From: Tumebacillus algifaecis
Lineage (GTDB): Bacteria > Bacillota > Bacilli > Tumebacillales > Tumebacillaceae
Reading direction: 5' to 3'
Length of the DNA: 64,000 nt
NCBI RefSeq assembly: GCF_002243515.1
Contig: NZ_CP022657.1
Span: forward strand, 2,099,001 to 2,163,000
The translations under genes were made by a program, and so were the position numbers. How positions within the stretch are numbered: position 1 is the first letter of the stretch; each line of letters begins with the position of its first letter. Positions 59,001 through 64,000 of this stretch are shown here, piece by piece. Below the pieces are notes generated by a model. It ran no database searches, had not been told where the DNA came from, and saw only the letters and a list, made by a program, of their open reading frames with translations.

Positions 59001-61381
59001 GGACGGTCGGTTATTTTGTGAACCCTGTCGTCTTGCGCGGGCAAGTATGCCGGGAGGAGGCGTTTGCAGAGCTGGTGGAGCAGGTGCGTAAGACGGTGCT
59101 CGAAGCGCTGAAACATCAGGAGTATCCGTTCCCGCTGCTCGTCGAAAAAATGCAGCCGAATCGCGATCTCAGCTACCCGCCCTTGTTCAATGTGATGTTC
59201 AACTTGCAATCTGGCGCGCTGTGGAAGGAAGAAGGATTGGTTGCGCTCGCGTTGGGAGTTGCAGGTGCGAAAATCGAAACCGGCGGACTGGTGCTGGAAA
59301 CGGTAGCTCTGGATCGGACGTTCACCCAGTTCGATCTCTCCTTGATGATGGGGGAGACGGAAGGAAGTTTGCGCGGGGTGTTTGCCTACAGCACAGCGCT
59401 GTTCGACCAAGCGACGGTGGAGCGGATGGTCGGACATTTTGAAGCACTGCTCGGCGGAATCGTGAAGGATGCCAAGCGGACGGTGGCCGAATTGCCGCTG
59501 GTGACTGCAAAAGAGCACGAGCAATTGCGGGTCTGGAATGGCGAGGTGGGGACCCTTCATGATCTTTGCCTGCACCAATTGGTGGAAGCGCAAGTTCTGC
59601 GCACCCCGCAGGAGATCGCCGTGGTCTTTGAAGGCGAGACGTTGACGTTCGCGGCGTTGAACGCCCGAGCCAATCAGCTCGCACACGCCTTGCGTGCGCA
59701 AGGTGTAACTGCGGATGTGCCGGTTGGAATCTTCATGGAGCGTTCGTTGGAACTGGTCATCGGCCTGCTTGCCGTCTTAAAAGCGGGTGGTGCCTATGTG
59801 CCGCTCGACCCGTCCTACCCGCAGGAGCGCATCGGCTGGATCGCGGAAGACACGCAGCTGTCAGTCGTGTTGACACAAGAAGCGCTGGTGGAGCGCATCC
59901 CGGTCAAAACGGCGCACCTGCTCTGCCTTGATCGCGACCGCGAACTGTTGGCGGCACACTCGGAAACCAATCTGGAGACGGTCGTGAAGCCAACCGATCT
60001 CGCGTACATCCTCTACACATCCGGTTCAACAGGCCGTCCGAAAGGGGTCGAGATCCCGCACCGCGCGATCGTCAATCACATGCTTTGGATGATTCAGGCC
60101 TATCCGCTGGACAGAACGGATAAAATTTTACAAAAGACGCCGATCGGCTTCGATGCATCCGTGTGGGAGTTCTGGGCACCACTCCTCTCTGGTGCGCAAC
60201 TGGTGATGGCACGCCCTGGCGGTCATCGGGACAGCGGCTATCTGGTTGGCGCGGTGAAAGAGCAGGGGATCACCGTACTGCAACTTGTGCCGACGATGCT
60301 CGGACTGCTGCTGGATGAGCCGGAGATCGGTGCGTGCACGACGTTGCGACACGTTTTCTGCGGTGGCGAAGCGCTTTCGGTCGGTTTGCAAGATCGCTTT
60401 TTCCAACTTGTAAACGCCGAACTGCACAACCTGTATGGACCGACAGAATGCACGATCGATGCGACCGTCTGGGACTGCGAGCGTGAACAGCGCAGCGTGC
60501 CGATCGGACGGCCGATCACCAACACGCAGGTGTACGTGCTCGATGCCGACCTGCGTCCCGTCCCCGCCTTGGTGGCAGGTGAGCTGCACATCGGGGGAGC
60601 AGGCTTGGCAAGAGGATATCGCAACCGTCCTGATTTAACGGCCGAAAAATTTATTCCGCATCCGTTTGCAAACGGAGAGCGGATCTACAAGACGGGCGAT
60701 CTTGCGCGCTACTTGCCTGACGGGACATTGGAATATCTTGGCCGACTGGACCAACAAGTGAAGATTCGCGGGTTCCGGATCGAATTGGGCGAGATCGAAG
60801 CGGTATTAATAGAACACTCGGACGTGCGCGAAGCGGTTGTGACTGCGCATGAGGAGGCTGGCGACCAGCGCCTGATCGCCTATCTCACCTGCCACAACAC
60901 GGTAGCGGCACCAGATGCTGACCTGCGTGGCTTTTTGAAGCAAAAACTGCCCGAATACATGGTGCCATCGGCTTTCGTCGTTTTGGAAGCACTACCGCTA
61001 TTGCCAAATGGCAAGGTTGATTTGAAATCGTTGCCCGTGCCTGAGCGAGGCCAGACAAATGCGACCGCACCTTCGATTCCCCCGCGCACACCGACCGAAG
61101 TACAACTGGCGGGCATGTGGTGCGAAGTGCTCGGCATCGAGCGCGTTGGTATTGCTGACAATTTCTTTGAACTCGGCGGGCATTCGCTACTCGCCATGCA
61201 GATTGTGACACGTATCCGCAAACAGTTTGGAGTGGAACTGCCAGTAGCGCGCCTGTTTGAAACGCCGACGATTGCAGAACTCGCACTTGTGGTAGACAGT
61301 TCAAAGGACGTTCCGAAAGTGAAAAAGATGGGGATGACCAAACTGTCTCGCGCCGCGCACCGTATCGATCAGCAAGACTGA
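56054..61381 (+). CDS. Nonribosomal peptide synthetase, FAAL-PCP-C-A-PCP
   Basis: A 1775-residue assembly-line enzyme. Residues 1-570 are a fatty acyl-AMP ligase (FLQYTSGSTSAPKGVMLTHG, VWLPPYHDMGLIGGIL), which activates a fatty acid. A carrier domain has GMDSLMAVELK (Ser near 637). A condensation domain (about 705-1140) has ITAHHIAVDFWS (HHxxxD near 831). An adenylation domain (about 1175-1620) has YTSGSTGRPKG; specificity positions that I align as D-A-W-Q-V-C-L-I-D resemble Gln/Glu-type codes. The last carrier has LGGHSLLAM (near 1708). No thioesterase: the chain must pass on. This is the loading and first module of a lipopeptide. Start ATG 56054 or 56063. High G+C. Confidence 0.92.
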   Translation: MREMVRGMSSLVELLQKRAIEQPEQVAYTLWSENGEQELTYAQLDLRARALGALLQAKGAEGERALLLYPPGLEYVVAFFGCLYGGVLAVPAYPPRQNGNLGRLQAIVSDADAKFALTTETILTSVEKRFAESPGMEALKWLVAEEIDPALADLWIEPDVGMETLAFLQYTSGSTSAPKGVMLTHGNLLHNLEMIEAAFGTSAESRGVVWLPPYHDMGLIGGILQPLFTGYGMTLMPPVDFIQKPLRWLQAISQTKATVSGGPNFAYELCLQKITPEQRDTLDLSSWENAFTGAEPVRAETLERFAEFFAPCGFRKEAFYPCYGLAEATLFISGGAKEELPHFERVEAAELTQNRVAEAKSEQSSRLLVSCGHGERNGQKVLIVDGESGVPCADGQVGEIWVHGPNVARGYWNREAQTKDTFQAVLATTGEGPFLRTGDLGFAKDGGVYITGRMKDLIIIRGRNYYPQDLEFTVQESHEAVRNSNGAAFAVEIDGEERLVVVQELERAHRKGDHAAVIASMRQAVSEEHQLQLHAVLLIKPASIPKTSSGKIQRYACRDRYLAGTLEVVAGEAWQGAVQETVVEPAVEVRVEDLQPMAEGERQAALEALLTAECADVMQVAQRVIEPERSLHALGMDSLMAVELKHRVETAFTIELTMAEVLDGPSVRELARVVEKRAFAADKPAERAVEAVVGTDASPEQVEFPLTYGQQAMYFMQSLAPDSGAYHISNALRIAQALDVERLRAAFAGLVARHPQLRARFEMQETKPVQRVAERVDVSFATESAAELTEEQLMAQVHAEANRPFDLANGPMIRMKLWSCSDSEHLLLITAHHIAVDFWSFGVLLQEFGELYAQVDEQNGAQELVAIDRYREFVRDQQELLQSAEGTRLEQFWRERVGRDLSMLHLPGDRPRPAVLSDHGAEVSFVLPVELTEALRALAKELGATLYVVLLSAFQVLLHRYTGQEDVVIGSPSAGRNAAKFAGTVGYFVNPVVLRGQVCREEAFAELVEQVRKTVLEALKHQEYPFPLLVEKMQPNRDLSYPPLFNVMFNLQSGALWKEEGLVALALGVAGAKIETGGLVLETVALDRTFTQFDLSLMMGETEGSLRGVFAYSTALFDQATVERMVGHFEALLGGIVKDAKRTVAELPLVTAKEHEQLRVWNGEVGTLHDLCLHQLVEAQVLRTPQEIAVVFEGETLTFAALNARANQLAHALRAQGVTADVPVGIFMERSLELVIGLLAVLKAGGAYVPLDPSYPQERIGWIAEDTQLSVVLTQEALVERIPVKTAHLLCLDRDRELLAAHSETNLETVVKPTDLAYILYTSGSTGRPKGVEIPHRAIVNHMLWMIQAYPLDRTDKILQKTPIGFDASVWEFWAPLLSGAQLVMARPGGHRDSGYLVGAVKEQGITVLQLVPTMLGLLLDEPEIGACTTLRHVFCGGEALSVGLQDRFFQLVNAELHNLYGPTECTIDATVWDCEREQRSVPIGRPITNTQVYVLDADLRPVPALVAGELHIGGAGLARGYRNRPDLTAEKFIPHPFANGERIYKTGDLARYLPDGTLEYLGRLDQQVKIRGFRIELGEIEAVLIEHSDVREAVVTAHEEAGDQRLIAYLTCHNTVAAPDADLRGFLKQKLPEYMVPSAFVVLEALPLLPNGKVDLKSLPVPERGQTNATAPSIPPRTPTEVQLAGMWCEVLGIERVGIADNFFELGGHSLLAMQIVTRIRKQFGVELPVARLFETPTIAELALVVDSSKDVPKVKKMGMTKLSRAAHRIDQQD

Positions 61382-61399
61382 GAAAGGGGATTCTCGAAC

Positions 61400-61723
61400 A
61401 TGAGCCACCCGGCCAACACACCGCGACCTCCGTATTATGCGGTGATCTTCACATCCTTGCGCACCGAAGGAGACAAGGGCTATGGTGACATGGCCGACCT
61501 GATGGTCGCACTCGCCTCCAAACAGCCGGGTTTCCTCGGCTTGGAAAGCGCGCGCGAGGATGGACTTGGGATCACCGTCTCCTACTGGGAGTCGCTCGAA
61601 GCGATCAAAGCGTGGAAAGATCATGTGGACCATCGCGAAGCACAAGCGAAAGGCCGCAGCGACTGGTACCGCAAGTACGTGACAAGAATTTGTAAGGTGG
61701 AACGCGATTATTCATTTGAATGA
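61400..61723 (+). CDS. ABM domain protein (antibiotic biosynthesis monooxygenase family)
   Basis: A 107-residue ferredoxin-like-fold protein of the ABM family: YAVIFTSLRTEGDKGYGDMA, LASKQPGFLGLESAREDGLG then ITVSYWESLEAIKAWKDH. Close relatives (YqjZ/YgiN/HmoB group) are small dimeric oxygenases or heme-binding proteins. It starts 18 bp after the NRPS gene, so it may tailor the peptide, or simply be a housekeeping passenger. ATG 61400 with AAAGGGG 11 bases before. Confidence 0.85.
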   Translation: MSHPANTPRPPYYAVIFTSLRTEGDKGYGDMADLMVALASKQPGFLGLESAREDGLGITVSYWESLEAIKAWKDHVDHREAQAKGRSDWYRKYVTRICKVERDYSFE

Positions 61724-61747
61724 GATGAAAAAAGGTGATAGAGACGC

Positions 61748-61786
61748 AAAAAAAGGCGCCCGTGTCGAGACACGGGCGCCTTTTTA
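61748..61786. terminator. Bidirectional terminator
   Basis: AAAAAGGCGCCCGTGTC/(G)ACACGGGCGCCTTTTT stem with a four-base loop, between the ABM gene and the convergent symporter. Confidence 0.95.
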
Positions 61787-61787
61787 C

Positions 61788-63101
61788 TTATGCGATTTTC
61801 GTTTCTAATTCTTCGTCTTCGTCGTTGTTAAACGCATCGCGGTCAAATTCGCCTTCGGAATTGGCGATGACCAGCGCAGAGACGGTGGTGCCGGTCGCGT
61901 TGATCGCGGTGCGGGCCATATCGATGATCGCGTCGACACCGAGCACCAGCGCGAAGCCTTCCAGCGGGAGGCCGAGCGTGGTCAGCACCACGGTGGTCGC
62001 GATCGTAGCCGGACCTGGTACACCGGCTGTGCCGATCGAAGCGATCATCGCGGCACCTACGATCAGCAGGTAGTCGGTGAAGCCAAGATCAATGTTGAAG
62101 ACGCGGGCGACAAAGATCGCCACGATTGCCGGGTACAAGCCACCGCAACCGTTCATGTTGATCGTAGCGCCGAGCGGTGCGACGAACGAAGCGATCTTCT
62201 CAGACACTTTAACGCGCTTGGTGATCACTTCGAGGTTGACCGGAAGTGTGGCGTACGAACTGCGCGTGGTAAACGCGACTGTGATCACCGGATAGATTTT
62301 TTTCAGGAAGCGGAACGGATTGACACGCGCCACAAAGGTGACGAGCGATCCGAAGGTGATCACAAAGTGCAGCAGGCAAGCGATATACACGGCAATGATC
62401 ACTTCACCCAGCGGGAGCAGGGTAGACAGACCGTACTTCGCAGCCATCGAGGTCATCAGGCCGAAGACACCGTATGGAGTCAAGGCGATGACCAATTTCA
62501 CGACGCGGAACATGATCCCAGCAAACGAATTGATGAAATCCATGAAGGGCTGGACTTTTTCTGGCTTGCGTGTCCGCTCGATCAAGATCGCGACGGCGAT
62601 GAACAGCGAGAAGATGATCACTGGGATCACTTTGCCGGTTGCCATTTCATTGATCGGATTGGACGGAACGAGGTCGAGCAACACTTTGTCAAATGTCGGA
62701 ATCTCGCGCGCTTCAAAGGCGGCGTCTTTCACGAAGGTGACGCCTGCTCCTGGATCGATCACCAGTGCGACCAGAATGCCGATCACCGCCGCGATCCCCG
62801 TCGTAGCGAGGAACAGGGCTACAGTTTTGACACCTAGCTTGCGTAACTGGCTCGGGTCGGTCAGCTGCGTGACCGCCGTGATGATCATCGCGATCACCAG
62901 CGGCATGACGATCATTTTGATCAAGGAGACGTAAATGGAACCGATGGTGCCAACTTTGATCGCGTCCGCACCAAAGAAGGCGCCGACGCCGACACCGAGC
63001 AACATCGCGAGGATGACACGGGTACCAAAGCCGACTTTTTTAGTTTTTAGAAAATACAACAATGCCAAAATCACAAACGAGACAAGCAGGCTTGCAATCA
63101 T
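61788..63101 (-). CDS. Dicarboxylate/amino acid:cation symporter (DAACS family)
   Basis: A 437-residue membrane transporter of the GltP/DctA family with eight helices and two hairpins. Signature parts: YVSLIKMIVMPLVIAMI, FTTRSSYATLPVNLEVITKR (HP1 serine-rich tip), GATINMNGCGGLYPAIVAIF (TM7 NMxG substrate/Na site) and TAGVPGPATIATTVVL (HP2). It takes up glutamate, aspartate or a C4-dicarboxylate with H+ or Na+; some relatives carry cystine. The acidic tail (EDEELETK) is cytosolic. ATG 63101 with GGAGGTG. It separates two NRPS genes. Confidence 0.92.
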   Translation of the reverse strand: MIASLLVSFVILALLYFLKTKKVGFGTRVILAMLLGVGVGAFFGADAIKVGTIGSIYVSLIKMIVMPLVIAMIITAVTQLTDPSQLRKLGVKTVALFLATTGIAAVIGILVALVIDPGAGVTFVKDAAFEAREIPTFDKVLLDLVPSNPINEMATGKVIPVIIFSLFIAVAILIERTRKPEKVQPFMDFINSFAGIMFRVVKLVIALTPYGVFGLMTSMAAKYGLSTLLPLGEVIIAVYIACLLHFVITFGSLVTFVARVNPFRFLKKIYPVITVAFTTRSSYATLPVNLEVITKRVKVSEKIASFVAPLGATINMNGCGGLYPAIVAIFVARVFNIDLGFTDYLLIVGAAMIASIGTAGVPGPATIATTVVLTTLGLPLEGFALVLGVDAIIDMARTAINATGTTVSALVIANSEGEFDRDAFNNDEDEELETKIA

Positions 63102-63554
63102 CTGGGCACCTCCTGTGCAGATAGATTTTCATACAAGATAGAGGATCGATATATCTTGTTCTTAGTAATCTATATCGGATTACTTGGATATATAATAGAG
63201 CCGCCGATTCGGGAAGTCAATAGGTAGATAATAAAAGAATAAATCCACTAAATGGGACTCTTTCAAATATACTGATAATAGAATGACCTAGTCTGGCAGA
63301 CTGTCGCGAATTGGAGGTGCAAACCATTTCCGGTTCATGTGAGCGCGGGTGGAGGTGTGGCTTTTTACAGATGAAAGGGACAGAGGCTGTAGGAGCAACG
63401 ATGTAAATTTTCAGAAGGTGCAATCTTGGTGAAAACTTTAGAGTTTCAGGAAGGTTTATGCTTGTTTAATAAAGAAATAGAACACATAGAAAACATGTGC
63501 TAGAGATGGGAACGATAGAGCAATAACTGTGAGATGGCTAGGGAGGTCTATGAG
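63102..63554. other. Divergent intergenic region before second NRPS gene
   Basis: About 450 A+T-rich bases holding promoters for the leftward symporter and the rightward NRPS. I see short A+T-rich palindromic words near 63150-63190 but no riboswitch or named operator. Confidence 0.35.
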
Positions 63555-64000
63555 ATGGAGCATACAGGGAACCAGGCGATCAAAGAGGGAGCATTTGTCT
63601 TCCCAGCATCATTTGCTCAGCAGAGGCTGTGGTTTCTCGATAGGTTGATGCCGGGCAGTTCGATGTACAACATTCCGTTTGCGATTCGATTGGAAGGCAG
63701 TCTGGATGTAGAGGCGATCAAGCAGAGTTTAGAAGAGATCGTCGCCCGCCACGAGACGCTGCGCACGGTGTTTGACGAAAAGGACGGCGCCCCGATGCAG
63801 GTCGTGCTGCCCGAAATCGCTTTTACCATGCCGATGGTCGATTTGCGCCATTTGCCGGAAACGGAACGAATGGATCGCGCGCACCATCTGGCCGAAGAGG
63901 ATGCCAACTGTCCATTCGATCTGACCCAAGGGCCCCTGATGAGGGCGACGCTTTTGAAATTGGATGAGCAGGATCACGTCCTGCTTTTGAATATGCATCA
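63555..64000 (+). CDS. Nonribosomal peptide synthetase, condensation domain (partial)
   Basis: The first 148 codons of an NRPS running off the window. FPASFAQQRLWFLDRLMPGS is condensation motif C1, HETLRTVFDEKDGAPMQVV is C2, and the frame ends at LLNMHH just entering the HHxxxDG active site (C3). A condensation domain at the N-terminus fits a protein that receives the acyl-aminoacyl chain from the FAAL-NRPS upstream. ATG 63555 has GGGAGG eight bases before it. Module number and products cannot be seen. Confidence 0.9.
   Translation, partial: MEHTGNQAIKEGAFVFPASFAQQRLWFLDRLMPGSSMYNIPFAIRLEGSLDVEAIKQSLEEIVARHETLRTVFDEKDGAPMQVVLPEIAFTMPMVDLRHLPETERMDRAHHLAEEDANCPFDLTQGPLMRATLLKLDEQDHVLLLNMH

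Noticed and set aside
62320-62934. A 204-codon plus-strand frame inside the symporter
   Set aside because: Antisense shadow of a conserved DAACS transporter.
1-64000. CRISPR array
   Set aside because: I saw no regularly spaced direct repeats with unique spacers anywhere on reading through, and no cas gene.

Overview
The window looks like the chromosome of a spore-forming Bacillota of the Alicyclobacillaceae type; Tumebacillus is my best guess. The reasons are the mtrB-hepS-menG-...-hepT-ndk-...-cheR gene order of Bacilli, futalosine-pathway menaquinone genes inside that order, strong AGGAGG ribosome binding sites, frequent GTG/TTG starts, and a Gram-positive-style Pel exopolysaccharide operon. 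The genus is an inference; the sequence alone does not prove it.

Region 1 (1-9.73 kb) is an A+T-rich genomic island. It holds a XhoI/PaeR7I-type restriction-modification pair, an HTH-TPR receptor of the RRNPP quorum-sensing type followed directly by a small exported pro-peptide gene, a second HTH-TPR regulator, a tyrosine recombinase with a stop at codon 2, a HEPN-like gene and a gene with a Cys/His (HNH-like) N-terminus. Its right edge is marked by two 5' fragments of tRNA-Ser and a tRNA-Pro(GGG) sequence with a mismatched 5' acceptor strand, as expected at the attachment site of an integrated element.

Region 2 (9.7-16.5 kb) is a gene graveyard. It contains a monooxygenase fragment, an intact cupin gene, a broken integrase, a second peptide-pheromone locus whose receptor has lost its N-terminus, an IS21 fragment, a frameshifted Mrr-type nuclease, a small PD-(D/E)XK nuclease, a truncated protein with an LQRTHGNRAV leader motif, and the tail of a transposon ATPase.

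Region 3 (16.9-29.3 kb) is mostly core-like: a 3-hydroxyacyl-CoA dehydrogenase, a TelA/von Willebrand stress cluster, a polysaccharide deacetylase, an alkyltransferase-like DNA-repair protein, catalase, a secreted metallopeptidase, a DUF378 protein, TRAP (mtrB) and small unknown proteins.

Region 4 (29.5-38.3 kb) is the menaquinone block: hepS, menG, a ubiX-like gene, mqnE, mqnA, mqnC and hepT, then ndk, a patatin lipase and cheR. It joins heptaprenyl side-chain synthesis to the futalosine route to the naphthoquinone ring.

Region 5 (38.6-55.9 kb) holds a small cytochrome c, a 1525-residue pseudokinase/NTPase/TPR/GAF/GGDEF protein, small envelope and OsmC genes, and a tightly overlapping pelD-pelE-pelA(deacetylase)-pelF-pelG operon continuing into rluD and a DUF1450 gene. 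The GGDEF protein could supply the c-di-GMP that PelD appears built to bind. A GNAT and a YeiH-type transporter follow.

Region 6 (56-64 kb) begins a lipopeptide-type NRPS locus: FAAL-PCP-C-A-PCP, an ABM monooxygenase, a convergent dicarboxylate symporter, and the start of a second NRPS that runs off the window.
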